Below are positions 35,738 through 47,529 of a stretch of DNA of 64,000 nt, in pieces (the stretch's first letter is position 1; every line of letters starts with the position of its first letter). The position numbers and the translations under genes were made by a program. Below the pieces are notes generated by a model. It was not told the DNA's origin and did no database searches. It was given only the letters and a program-made list of their open reading frames with translations. Where the stretch lies: the NCBI GenBank assembly GCA_029959195.1, contig CP114124.1, positions 496,001 to 560,000 on the forward strand, in the 5' to 3' direction. This DNA comes from Dictyophora rubrovolvata. Taxonomy: Eukaryota > Basidiomycota > Agaricomycetes > Phallales > Phallaceae.

Positions 35738-38304
35738 TCATGCACATTCCTTAGTATCAATATCCTCAAAAATCATCGAGAGCTGCAACTTCGCTTTCTC
35801 CCGGCGCTCAAGATACCAAACCAAAAACGTCACCAAAAGTGTACCAATACACGCTCCAACCATGGCATATAATCCTTTTTGAAAACCCGGTGCGTCTGTA
35901 GCCGGATAAAAAACGATAGACCACCAGGCGTTTATGACATTGTTCCACATGCTGAATCGAGAATTTCGTTAGAATCCTGTGCCTCTGGTAATAATACGAA
36001 AGCCAAATGGAAACCCCCATTTCTTATGTCCAGAATTCGGAGCGGTGTACTCCGTCAACATCCGGAAAACACCAAACAATTCCAAAGAACAGAACAGGAA
36101 GAATTCAGAAAACAAAACAAAAACTCACTTCATACTAGCAAGAACAACGCTCCTTTCCAAATCATCATCCGCGCAAATTTGATTAGCCCATGCAAATGTC
36201 GCAGCCTGTCCGGCATAACTCGCCCCACTGACATACCACCCGAAAAACTTGAGGCCCACAGGTTTCGACACGGGTGGTATGAGTAGAATTACGGAAGACA
36301 CGATGCAGCATATTGAGAAGAATACCAGAACGGGCCATCGAGCACGACTGCGTGTTGCGTCTGTTAGGGTTGTACAGATTAAGGTGCATGCAATGCCAAC
36401 GGCCGTGAGACCTGATGGATAGTTGTCTGATTTGTAAAAGAGAGAAAGAGGGTAAGTAAAAAATCATCTCCATTTTTTTTTGTGGCCGTATTTTACCAGT
36501 TTGTTCGACGGTGTAGCCTCCTATAGCTTTGAGCCATTGTCCCATAAGATTATTAGATCCAAAGCTTTCCGTTTCACCCGAGATAGCAAACTAGTTGGTA
36601 ACAACGTTTCAGGAACGACATGCTGCTAGATCTCCACAAAGAAACTGACCAAAAGACTACACCCATACCACCTCCACCGACTAAGAATTCTCTTGAACGA
36701 GGACCACGTCCAGGCTCTTGTCGTCCTCCTCAACCCAGCGCCAATTCGTTCATTAGCAAGTACGATTTCCTGCAATAGGAGAAACACCCATCAATAAAAG
36801 TAATCCAAGTTTAAACTCAAGTCCTTGAAGCTCAAGTACGGATTCGTTGACACCCCCAATTACTTACCTCTTTAGATAAATAAAACGCCTTCGTAGTAGC
36901 TGGTACGTCCGGAAACACGAGAAAGCCATACAACGCAATAGGAAACGTTATAACCGAATCAATTATAAAAAGCCACCTAAATACATGTGTATCACGTTAA
37001 ATTCATTCAGTCATTCATTAAATATCACAAAACCTACCGCCAGCCACTTTTTCCACCAATACCATTCAGATTTCTATGCGCAATGAGCATCGTCACCTGC
37101 AACACGCTGCATTTCAAACTCACTGATAAACCGCAGCTTGCAAAACTCCAGAAAACCTACACAGCAAAATCCAAAATGAGCGGAAATGAAACACGCGTTA
37201 GAGGAAGAGAAGTAACCGTACAGAGTCCCAATCAAACCCGAGCTTGTGAAAATTCCAGATCGTTTTCCAAGTTCACCAGGCTTATACCACCTGCGCGATC
37301 GCGAAAAAACAAATGAATTAATTAATTAATGTAAAGGAAAACAATAAGATTCCGAGATATAGATGTAACGTACGATCCTAGAATGTAATGTGTCCCTACA
37401 AATGTCGAGCTTTCCGCTAAACCTTGTACGAAGCGGATTCCGTATATCTGTGGAATGGAAACGAAAGGGTGTATTGTTCGACTTCATTCTGAACTCTAAA
37501 CCTTAAAGTAAAAGCAACCGCACCTGTTGAACGTTTTTTACAACACTTGTACTAAGAAGGAAGTTCTAAACCACGTGAAACCAAGCAAATGGCGTGTTTG
37601 TCATACCAAATGGTTAACGTCCCCCACACAAGCTGCATAGTTGGTAACCATATCCTTGGCGAGACTTTTTGTATAATTAAATTATCTTCAAAGTTTTGCT
37701 AATATATAGTTTGTTTGCTGCAACAGGTAGGACATACTGGGTATCATTCCAACTATATACCCACAGGTGAATATAGTATTAATTTTATTGAAATCTGTTC
37801 CTTGCATCTGATATGTAAAAGTAATTGGCTTTAAGTTGGCAGCAGGGGTCAAGAACAAAAACCGAAAGGACGTACATTCAATTCTTCTTTCATTCCGGAG
37901 ACATAGGCATTATTAATATTAGAGCGATCCAAATCTGAAAGAAAGGAGAAGAACACTGAGAATGACAATCCCGTTTTCAGAATGAAAAAACTCACAATTC
38001 GTGAAATACTGAAAAAAAACGCAGTATCAACACCGTTTCAACCGTTCAAAACCGGTACCATCCCCCGGCTTCAGCAACCAAAAGGCTAGGTCAGCCAGTT
38101 ACTCACCACAAGACAGCAATACGATAATATAAACCAATCTATTTTCAACAGAAGACGTCGTTCCAACCTTGACTTGGGCTTTTCACCAAAAAGAATGGTC
38201 GAGAGTCGTTCCATGATCGTCTTTGATGGTTGACTAGTAGGACTTGTGCTACGACTAGCCTTACTATCGGGTGCCACCATTATGCTAACTTCTGAGCTTT
38301 CCAT
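35738..38304 (-). CDS. MFS permease of the allantoate/pantothenate (Dal5/Fen2) type, spliced
   Basis: The product is a 12-helix major facilitator of the anion:cation symporter family that includes Dal5, Seo1, Fen2 and Liz1; members import allantoate, pantothenate, small peptides or similar anions. It starts at ATG 38302-38304. Exons encode RLERRLLLKIDWFILSYCCL, the family landmark LDRSNINNAYVSGMKEEL, KVSPRYVLPTC-like and helix segments around 37600-36900, then MGQWLKAIGGYTVEQT, YPSGLTAVGIACTLICTTLT, GLKFFGWYVSGASYAGQAAT and WANQICADDDLERSVVLASM. The last exon gives NVINAWWSIVFYPATDAPGF, a helix and a charged tail, with the stop at 35738-35740. The stop lies only 78 bp from that of the converging peptide transporter. 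Substrate is not determined. Confidence 0.85.
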
Positions 38305-39121
38305 ACGAAACTTTGAACTATCTGAGTGAAGACGAGTTCAAAGGTGGATAGCTACAGATCTCGAAAGACGAAAGCTGAAGAAGCTCAACTCGTTGCCGAT
38401 AAGCCTGTCAAGTTATATTAAAACCCGGCGTTTCGTTGGCGTTCTATAATGTGATTCATCCAAATACTACTTCGTCATGGGATATATCATGACTCCGAAG
38501 TTCCGAGCTATTCAAATTCGACCGTAAAAAAAGGTGGTGCCATAGAATTCAAAAACCCGTGACGGTGAGACCAGTTCTTACTTACGTAAGATCTTGATTC
38601 TTATCTCATCATCGGACGGTCCGGACCACCGATTAGTACGCGCTCTGCCCGTCAAGGATAATCAACGATTATAAACTCTGAATTTTCCCTCGCGACTTCT
38701 TTACTTTCCCGCAAGTTAATATTGGTTAATGCGCCTTCTCATCTCTGGAAGGAAAGGAGACGATTACCCAAGCAACATGATGGACGGTTTCATCTTGTTC
38801 TTATACAAATTTGAGCAGCGAAAATGATTTAGTTTGGTTCGATGGTATAGTAGAATGAACATCTGAAGATGGTTAGAGACAAATCATTGATGCTTAGTAT
38901 CAGGCCGAACTCTTAGCTAAAACCCCATGTTTCAACGGTTGGCTCGAGGTACATGTACAAACATACATATAAACGGTTACGGAGTGAATCATACATCATA
39001 TCGCAGACTTTTTAATTCACCACAGCTACGGTCTGCATCAAAGTCGAACCGGGAATACGCACATTATCAAGAGTTGACTAACAGTATTCAGAATGTTCGT
39101 AAGTTCGATAGAACAATTTGG
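38305..39121. other. Upstream region of the MFS permease
   Basis: This 817-bp stretch separates the permease start from the first small secreted-protein gene. GATAAG words occur on the plus strand at about 38399 and on the minus strand at about 38601. A CGG-N5-CCG motif lies at 38613-38623. Above 39010 the sequence belongs to the left edge of a duplicated unit. No gene is seen. Confidence 0.5.
38613..38627. promoter_or_regulatory. Possible Zn2Cys6 factor site (CGG-N5-CCG) within a palindrome
   Basis: The sequence CGGACGGTCCGGACC contains an inverted CGG pair with a 5-base spacer and the perfect 10-bp palindrome GGTCCGGACC. It lies about 310 bp upstream of the permease ATG, where fungal binuclear-cluster regulators often bind. 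The role is inferred. Confidence 0.35.
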
Positions 39122-40310
39122 TTAAGAAACACGTACTCCTTGGACAAAGAACTCAACTACATTGATTAAAGTATCTCCGACAGTGTCTAAAACGACACTG
39201 GTATTTAGGAAAAGACCTTCGCCCGTTGCTGTGAAAACTGGTGTGCTAATGTCTGCCAGTTGGGGCCCCACATCGCTATCTGTAGAGTTAGATGGGAAGG
39301 CTTGCTGACCGATATAAAAATTCAGAGGCTCATGGAACACGTCAGGTTGAACTACCAAAAATTAAACCGTTAGTTAAGATTCATAGAAATACGGCGTTGA
39401 GAAAACATGCGTGTGGCTTGAAGAGTAATAATAAATGGGACTCCTGCCGTGACCGTTGTAAAGAGTGGTGGCGCCACTAAACTAACGACGTTCTGTGCGG
39501 ACACGACAGTAACTAAAGTAGTAAGCGAGGCGAGGATTGCAGAGAACTGCATGATAGTAGTTGAGATAAAAGCGTAAACTGATTATGCCCGAACCTGGCG
39601 TTCTGGGACTACATTACAACAGTTTAAATACCTTGTCTCCCATTGAATTTTCCACCGCTACTACATTGCTTCTGCCAATCGGGCTGCAGTTGATTAGATT
39701 AATTATACTCATTGCAGCTGAATCCCATTGATAGCCCCTAAATTAAAACTCGATTTCCTCACCTGGTTTGAAGATTGACATCCTCCCGATCATTGAATGC
39801 TATTGCTCTGGCATCGTGTACGTCAACGGCAAAGGGCCGTCATAACGCAAGATGCCCATTATTCCAAGAATCAGCATCCGATGAGACAGAGTGCCCATAC
39901 AAGGGTTTCGCCATGCGAGTATGTGCCTGGGTGAGGTGGAACTTGAAGCCTTGTGTTATTTGCCGTTTTGACAAGCTTTTCCGTACATCAAGAATACGCG
40001 ATTTCTCTAAATAAGAAGTCCATTAGAAGCAATGTTCTTCTCAACGAACAGAATACTGTAGTATTTTTGACCATCCTGGAAGTTACAAGGCTGCATATTG
40101 GGACAAATGGCGCCACCAAGAAGCAACAGAAGCACTTTCCATGTTCGTCGGTGACCGTACCACGTGCCGTGCGAGCCCAGGTGAGAACAAGCATCCTTAA
40201 TTCCCTAGAACCACAAAAGCACGCTTGAGTTGGATTTGCCCCCAAGAGCGATTGGCTCAGCCCAAAACAATCCGTGTCATGTCTACAGTAAGCCTCCTGT
40301 TTTGCTTTTA
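39010..40310. repeat. Duplicated unit A (about 1.3 kb) carrying small secreted gene A
   Basis: Sequence on both sides of gene A matches that around gene B, including the downstream TACGGTCTGCATCA block (39027 and 41040), the upstream TTTGCCGTTTTG block and the CTACAGTAAGC-like block near 40290. The copies have diverged by substitutions and small gaps. Edges are approximate. Confidence 0.75.
39122..39552 (-). CDS. Small secreted protein, tandem copy A
   Basis: This is a two-exon gene for a protein of about 125 residues. Exon 1 starts at ATG 39550-39552 and encodes a clear signal peptide (MQFSAILASLTTLVTVVSAQ, cleavage likely after SA) followed by VSLVAPPLFTTVTAGVPFII. Exon 2 begins near 39354 (acceptor TTGGTAG) with QPDVFHEPLNFYIGQQAFPS and ends VVEFFVQGVRVS. 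No cysteine-rich motif is seen. It is paralogous to the gene at 41131-41560. The exon 1 donor is odd: where the paralog has GTAAGC, this copy appears to have lost that GT, leaving only a possible GC-type donor (GCATGT). It may therefore splice differently or be failing. Function is unknown. Confidence 0.65.
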
Positions 40311-41130
40311 ATTTACCAGAGATACCATCAAACCACATGAAGGATGTCGGGAAAAGCCATCGTCAATTAACAAGAGCACCACAGAACCGAAATGTAGCAG
40401 AATTACTAATAGATCAAATATTTTTGGAACTGAGGCCCAATGATGGATATAACGGTAGGTTGGCATTAGACTGCTCCAGAAGCCAAATAGAACAGAAAAC
40501 AGACAGGTTTCGGACGAACTACGCCTATGTTTGGTCCTCAGAATGGTTGCGAGTCATAGAGTGAGCAAGCCCACGTGTTTGAGTAACAACTCGGCATTGG
40601 CGGTAATCTTAGGCAGAAAGGCTTGTTATATGATGATTAGGAGCCACGTGGGAGAATTTACTCAACAAACGCTGTACTTTGATTTATCTTTATCTTATCG
40701 TCGATCCTACCGCCTTAGGCCTTAGCTCGACTCCAGAGATTAATTCACTTGAGATTGTCCAGAACGAAGGACAGCTCCAAAATATGCGCTCCTGTCTGGA
40801 GCCCACCTCAACTTTTTTTCTTGACTTTAACGCCGCGTGTTAGACAGCGTGGCTCTTCGCTTATATTCGGGTTACTGATGTTGAACGAGATAGTAAGTAT
40901 TATTATCATCCATGTGAAAATGTATGCCTGGCAGAAGACCATTGTAGGTTCTGAATGAAGAGTTCAATATCGATGTACCAGTTAAAATTGCTACCATAGT
41001 ACACCACACTGCGCTCCAAATACTTTAGACCACACTGACTACGGTCTGCATCACATTCGTACCCGGGATATGCGAATTAAGAGTGGGCTAAACAACATTT
41101 ACAGTTATTATTAGGAAAAGAATGTTGTAG
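39553..41130. other. Intergenic between the two secreted-protein copies
   Basis: The first part (to about 40310) is the duplicated upstream region of gene A. The remaining 700 bp are spacer with no supported gene; short open frames there have no resemblance to known proteins. Confidence 0.5.
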
Positions 41131-42255
41131 TCAAGAAACACGTACTCCTCCAACAAAGAACTCAACTACACTGATTTCGATCTGTCCGAGAGTATTGAGG
41201 ACGACACTGGTATTTAAAAAGAGACCTGCATTCGTTGCCGTGAAAACTGGCGAGCTAATATCGGCGAACTGTGGTCCCACTTCGCCGTTTGTAGTGCTGG
41301 GAGGGAAGGCCTGCTGGCCGATATAGAAATTGAGGGGTTCATGATTCACATTAGGTTGAACTTTTAAAAATCGGACCATCTATAAGGAGAGGGACAATTT
41401 TGAAGAAAACGTGCTTACTTGTTGCTTTAAGGGAAATAATGAACGGGACTCCTGCAGTGACCGTTGAGCCTGAGGGGGGAGCCACTAAGCTAACGATGTT
41501 TTGCGCGGACGCAGCAGTAGCTAAAGCAGCGAGAGGAGCAAAGATTGCGGAGAACTTCATGATGACAAAAGCGGAGAGAGATCGTGACCAGCTCTGGCAC
41601 TAGAGGATTAGGTTGTGCAGTCTCTTAAATACGTTTTCTCCAAGTTTTCTACCACTACTATCGCAATTGAATGTTCACTTGCCAATCAACTGCAGCTGAT
41701 CAATAGTCACGGAGGGAAAAAGGGACGGCCCCTGTGGCTGAGGATCCCTTGGCAGCCCCTTAATGGTAACTCGTATCCCCGCCCTGTCAGTGGTTTTGGA
41801 TCTTTATCCCTCCGATGTTTGAATATCGAATGCTGTTACTCCAGTAGCATGTCCACCCAAAAACACACGGTCGTCAACTTCCACGAAATGCAATATGTAA
41901 GACTCTTCTTGTTGCGAGAAAACTCCATACGAATTGCTCCACCATGTCAGTGTGTGCCTTAGGTCGAGGCTTGCGCTGTTTGCCGTTTTGTTCATAGATC
42001 GGAAGCACGCGGGTTCTCCATAAACAAGAATGTCCGCTTAAAGAGAGGTACGTTGTTGTTCAGAAATTCGCGAATAGGATACTGTAGCATTTGACAAAGA
42101 ATCACAAGCCCCGCGTCACATTTTCGTCAGCTGGGGCAAATGGGGACACCATTGAGAAGGAGCAGAAGCCTTCCATCTTTCTCGGGCCCCAACTAAAACC
42201 AAAATCCGTGCCTTGCTTGCAGTAAACTTCCCTATAACTCCCGTTTTGCTTCGTC
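41025..42255. repeat. Duplicated unit B (about 1.2 kb) carrying small secreted gene B
   Basis: This is the partner of the unit at 39010-40310, in the same orientation. Shared blocks extend from about 120 bp downstream of the stop to about 700 bp upstream of the start. Confidence 0.75.
41131..41560 (-). CDS. Small secreted protein, tandem copy B
   Basis: This is the paralog of the gene at 39122-39552, also about 125 residues in two exons. Exon 1 starts at ATG 41558-41560 with a signal peptide (MKFSAIFAPLAALATAASAQ) and VSLVAPPSGSTVTAGVPFII, then a canonical donor GTAAGC near 41422. Exon 2 begins near 41361 with QPNVNHEPLNFYIGQQAFPP and ends VVEFFVGGVRVS. Here the acceptor reads AAAAG where copy A has GGTAG, so this copy has the better donor and the weaker acceptor. 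The mature proteins are clearly alike, which argues that both were coding after duplication. Secretion is well supported. Function is unknown; a cell-wall or effector-like role would be speculation. Confidence 0.7.
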
Positions 42256-44282
42256 AGAAATGTTAGTTAGAGAAATACAGAGCAAGATAGATCAATATTG
42301 GCGCCGGATCCGTCCAAGGTGATGGCCGTGAGCCATAAAACTAGATCGGCAATATGTCGCTGATTAAGCAACAATTCGCACAAACCTTGTCACACACACA
42401 TCTACATCAGGAAAATTCAAGTCTTGCAGTAACGCGATATAACCGTCAGCGTTTATGATGCGCGCGCTTGTGCTATGTAACGTGACGGTGCTATGTACAC
42501 TCTATAGCAGTTCATAGCTATGTTGTGTCCACGTCGCCGCTACATTGTTGTCCATAATTCCTCCATATCTAAAGTAAAACTATGTGATGCTTCGTGGCTA
42601 CAGGAGCTACCGGGAGCTACCGGTCTAATATTTTTTTTTTTTGAGTCACGTTTTAGCCTCCTGATTACTACCTCGACTGACTGTATTTGTGCTATTCAAT
42701 GCATGAACTTTTGCTTCTCCAACCCTTCTCTTTGCCCTGCGAAACTTTCAAGTTCCCTACATATAAGTCCCGGAGACACAAGGCCGGTATTATTCAGGAA
42801 TGACGAACGTGTAAAAACGTTTGAACAAGTCAGGTGATTCATTCCGTCAAAATTTATATAACAGAAGATTTTGTCATTTTACTGCACAAACTCCTTAGAA
42901 CTGCCCTCATTCATCCCTCCCCTTTTCTCCTCTCCTAACGCCAAAAAATGTCGAATCCGAGTTATTACCCAAGTCAGTCAGTTTCACATACATAGACTTT
43001 TTAGCTTTTCTAAACTTGTCGCTGTCCTCATTGTTCCATAGCTTATTGACTAACAACGGAGATAATGAAGGCGGCAGATATTCGTATGTCCACCTCTTTT
43101 ACCATCCTTATCATTGACACTAACCTTTCCTTTCTCGCTCTCTATCACGTAAGTTAACAATGCAATGGAGGATGGAAGCCAAGAGGGATAGGATGGAAGT
43201 GAAGGTGATAGTGATAGTGATGATGATAGTAAAAACGATATATATACATATCATGAAAACAATAGTTCTGTTGTAATTACTTTCTTTAATAAATGATTCA
43301 GACATTATTGTAATCAAACCATCCATGTGTGCATTACCTGAGGCATCCATAACCAATAGACCTAAGTGTAAGCAACAAGTTCATAAATCCTGTCATAGTA
43401 CTACGTAGGTCTATATAGAAATGTTTGGCATTTTTTGGTAGCATCGTGTTGCTTTCTATATAACAATGTAGTCCGAGTCTGGCTATGGTGCACTACAGCG
43501 GCCAATAAAACAGGGGACATGGCAATACGGCTACACGGCCTACACGGCCTATATCGGACCATATAGCCACTTTTAGCCATGTCTTTTTTTCCTGATGTAA
43601 TTCCAAGTATTCCCAAAGTATTCCTTCCAAGATCACTGTAGAGTCATTCCCGGTTGCCAACACAAATACTTTCATAAATGTAGTCTTTCCAGACCCGTTC
43701 GTCAAGACTCAAAAATGGGAGGACTAATACCAAAACCGTGATACCAAGGCGATACATACTATGTACATACATACATAGCTTTGCACGACCTTGCAAATCA
43801 ATATTCCTCGTCATTCTTGAGGATAAAACCCCTGGCAGTTTGGCTATGCATGTTCATCAGAATCGGCGGCACAGCAGTTCGGATTCTAGGAAGTTGCAAC
43901 AGCCTTCGTAACGGCAGACTTTTCGCTTTGTTCTCGCCCTCTCACAATATGTTTGAGTATTGAACAACAAACACATTTCCAATAACCTTATCAATGAAAA
44001 GATGTCACTGTTTAGCAGGGCAAATACATTGGAATGACAAACGGGTGTACAAGAAATTCGAAATTCGGAAGGCAGCCGTTGCTGATTTATCTTGGGCCCT
44101 CTTCATACGACGAATACGATGCATGGGCTTGAAATATAAAAGAAATAAGGTACAGTCTAGGGTACGAGTATGCATATGCAAAAAAAAAACAACTACTCAA
44201 ATGAGTTTTGAAAGTCAGATAAATAAATTAAAATCAAAGCAAAGCAAAAACTGTCTCAGACTGAAAAGTATGTTTCAAATTT
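41561..44282. other. Intergenic region with possible gene debris
   Basis: The first 700 bp are the duplicated upstream part of unit B. A T-tract occurs at about 42631-42641 and a GATAGT-type simple repeat at about 43207-43232. A P-loop-like fragment is readable on the minus strand near 43690 (see findings). No intact gene is supported. Confidence 0.5.
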
Positions 44283-46556
44283 TCAATAGCGGTCAACAAT
44301 TTCCCTCGCACGCTCAACGTAAACTTGAAACCGCTTTTCAAACCGATCGCATATTTGGCGTGCGACACCTCTAGTTTCGGGAACACTATCTGCAGCGACG
44401 GATACACATAGACCGCCATTATAGGATAAGACACCGATTCCCAGTGTGCCTAGTGAACAGAGTTCAAAAAAAATTTGTTGGCAAATAGCTGGGTAATGCG
44501 ATCTTACCTTTTCCGGTTTGCGGCGGTAGTGCACACCACTGGATCACTTGGCTACCGCATATTTCTAGCGGGGTCGTAGGCCCAGGAACACTAAACGGCA
44601 CAATGAGATAGCTGAATAACATAAACTCTCATTCAAAAGCTTACTTTGTAAACAAAATCGGCACTATTGTTTTTCATTTAACAACTTGCGCAACAACAAA
44701 AGTCGTAAACAAAATGACACAACTTACCAGACTGAAGGAGCAGCCTAACAAGCGGAGCAGTCATCCAATCTCTCACAAACACACTAACATTCTCCGAGAG
44801 CAACCTAGGGAGTACTGCAAAAGGGATAGGCCAAGCCACAGGAACCTGCCCTACGACTTGCAAAAGCTCGAATATGATTCTCGGCCAAATGCTATGTTTT
44901 ACGAAGGACAGTTCTCGTCGGCAGGCGTGCAGGTGTTCGTGAAGGTCTTCAGTGGATGTGTTACTGCTTAATGGATTTTCGGACGGTTCGAGGTAGACTA
45001 TTGAGCCTGTTGATTGATTACAGAGTGTCCAGTCGCCTGGTTGGCGAAGACTTATTGGACTAAAAATGAATTAGAAAATTGTTTTTTAATAAATACTATA
45101 GGTAGGTTTGGAACACACATATAGAAACCTATTGGTGTAGGGGTTGTTCGCTTCAAGAACCTAAGGGGCCAATTTGAATTTGATCCCTTTCGTTCATTAT
45201 CTCGCAAAATACTCCCAGCCACATCGACCATAACGGCACAAACAATATCATTCACAGTCAAATGCCCGGGTTCCCTCCTTCTCGACGCCGACCCAAGTCG
45301 ATTAGTAATATGAAATCTATTCAGCCTACTCCCAGGTTTATCCCCCGAAAACGCGCGCTGACACAGCTTCACGTCATCTATACTAAACACACCCGTAGAT
45401 GCAAATTCACGCTGGCGAACTCGTGGACCAGGATAATACGCCGTCAGGGTTTCCACGCGCCAAAATGTCAATAAATAAAAAACGACTTGTCGTATGCCGC
45501 CGTAAGAACTCCAGAAGAAGGATATAACGCCTGTTATGAAAGTGAATGTCCAGAAAAATGCTATCATAAATAGTTGGATGAGTGGTGAGGCTAGTGGTAC
45601 GTATGTTAGAGGGTCTAAAAAGGCAAGTTGTGGGTGGATTTCGGAAGGTGGAAGACGACCTCGTTTGGCGGCTTCGAGTTTTTCGGCGGCTTTGTTGACG
45701 AGTCTTTGTACTTCGTCGAAATAGGAAGTCATGTAGTACTGGCTCAAAACAAATCCTGCGAAATTACTATGAAAATGTGCTCCGCCGAAAAATGAGGAGA
45801 CAGAATAACCTTGACCATCTGCTAACGCGTGGTGTCTGAACCAGAAATGAGATGTTATATTATGTGAAAAGAAACGAAAAGAAAAAGGCGTACGCTCGGC
45901 TTAATAAAGCACACTGAGCACCGTTTTCGTCGTGATAATTCTTGACGAGCAGCATCTCCCACAACGGACGTCTCATATCCCATTCCTTGGCAATAAACTT
46001 GCCCATCTAAATATACAATAAGGCACAAGATAGGGAAAAATATATGGAAAGGGTCGGACCAAGTTATCCAATTCTTTCCTCCCAGCAGGATGAGGTAAGG
46101 TAGTTGAAGCGACATGAGTTTTGATATCAAACAGAGGATCGGGTTCAAACGAAGGACTATGTAGCTTCTTTCCGAGAGAGGTTAATCGGCTTTTGTACTT
46201 TGGGAACGCATCAGACATGTTTAATGCTGCCTAGAATCGGATTGAGCGTTGTCTTTTCTGAAAACAACGAGATCTGTGATGCGCGCACCGTTTCCAGATC
46301 TTCCAGCTGAATCTTCTTTTCAAAAGTATATATAGCAGCGCAAACCTGTCATTAAAGTAAGAAGATTGTCACCATCCGCCGCTATCCGTCTGCAAGCACG
46401 TACTGGATTGAAATCTGGAGCAACTTCGCTAACTAACAGAAACAAGTTATCGACGCCGCCGATCATGTTCGCCCGTTGGGTGATCTCATTGTTTAACCAG
46501 CCAGTCAACGCTCGAATGGTTTTATCTGGCCACTTCAAAAGGCTTGGAGTCTTCAT
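44283..46556 (-). CDS. Wax ester synthase/diacylglycerol acyltransferase-like protein (WS/DGAT), spliced
   Basis: The product belongs to the WS/DGAT branch of CoA-dependent acyltransferases, which make wax esters or triacylglycerol. The start ATG is at 46554-46556; exon 1 contains NMIGGVDNLFLLVSEVAPDF. Later exons encode FDIKTHVASTTLPHPAGRKE, MGKFIAKEWDMRRPLWEMLL and the catalytic HHxxxDG motif in LLSRAHHALADGQGYS. A membrane-type hydrophobic segment (LIQLFMIAFFWTFTFITGVI) lies in the middle, as in related eukaryotic enzymes. The C-terminal domain has HLTVNDIVCAVMVDVAGSIL, SLRQPGDWTL, TTPLEICGSQVIQWCALPPQ and LGIGVLSYNGGLCVSVAADS, ending IVDRY. The catalytic motif is intact and the length is normal. 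Exon edges are approximate. Confidence 0.85.
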
Positions 46557-47500
46557 AAATGGAAAAGCGTAAGACAGATGATCGATGATCAGGGGTGTTG
46601 TGGCACATCAAAAGACATAGCCCAACCTACCCATGTGTCGTTCTGCACAGACATAGGAGAGAAAAAAAGAAAAGAAAAAAAGAGGAACGAGAGTGTTTTT
46701 GAAGGAAATCCCTGCTAGTGATAGTGCTTATATGGAAATGTTGTGATCATCGTGTTCAAGCCCGAGTTCACCCTGAGTTGCAAGGGACATGACGATGTGC
46801 TGAGCTTGAAAACCGGTCCCCTATCAAACACTTCCCGGAGCCAGGGAATGTGCCACCAGACGCGCGTGCTGCATGGTCGTAAGAAAGTATGTGTTTCGTC
46901 CCAATTTTGCTGAATATTCACTAATTCAGGCTGCGCAATTTGCGCCACAACGGCCAACTCAGTGCTATGTAGCAATTGGCTTCAGCTGTCAGTATTATGG
47001 ACTCGGTCATATTAGCCAAACAAAAGGTCTCAAGCCAATATTGCCATTCGGACTCAACTAGAGAATATGGAAAGCTTTTGGCGTCCCAAATACCTCTTGT
47101 TGCCATTAGGACTCAACTAGAGAACAACGCCAGGTGTGTAATTTGCAAAAAGGAACCGGCGGCTGGTACGTCAATGATTTTAGTATTCAGTAAGCCGAGA
47201 GCGCTGATTCCAATGGGTTTGTAATGCGGATTATCACGGCTATATTGGCGGTTGCCAGCTCAATAATGTGCACACCGATCTGCTGGTCGACGATTCAGCT
47301 TTCAACAAAGTCCGAGCCAGCAAGGTTCGGGTTTACCGGTTACCATTCATAAGCCAGTGGCGATACGAGGGTTTAGCTTAGGAAAATTATTTGAAACTAG
47401 AACTAAAAGCGTTGGTAAAGCACGGCTCATAGGTGTAAGGAAAATGCATCGCTGTCAATGGGAAAAGTATTGATTTTACAAAATTCCCCCCCCATTGATT
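46557..47500. other. Intergenic with a short spaced repeat
   Basis: It holds the upstream region of the WS/DGAT gene and a 25-bp direct repeat pair at 47041-47065 and 47100-47124. No gene is seen. Confidence 0.5.
47041..47124. repeat. 25-bp direct repeat pair, 59-bp period
   Basis: The word TTGCCATT, then C or A, then GGACTCAACTAGAGAA occurs at 47041-47065 and again at 47100-47124 with a single difference. Confidence 0.9.
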
Positions 47501-47529
47501 ACAGTGTCTCCTAGCGAGGTTTCGAGGAC

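Noticed and set aside
42948-43090. Possible small gene starting MSNPSYYPS with a second exon LTNNGDNEGGRYS
   Set aside because: The obvious donor and acceptor do not join in the same phase and the joined frame stops at once.
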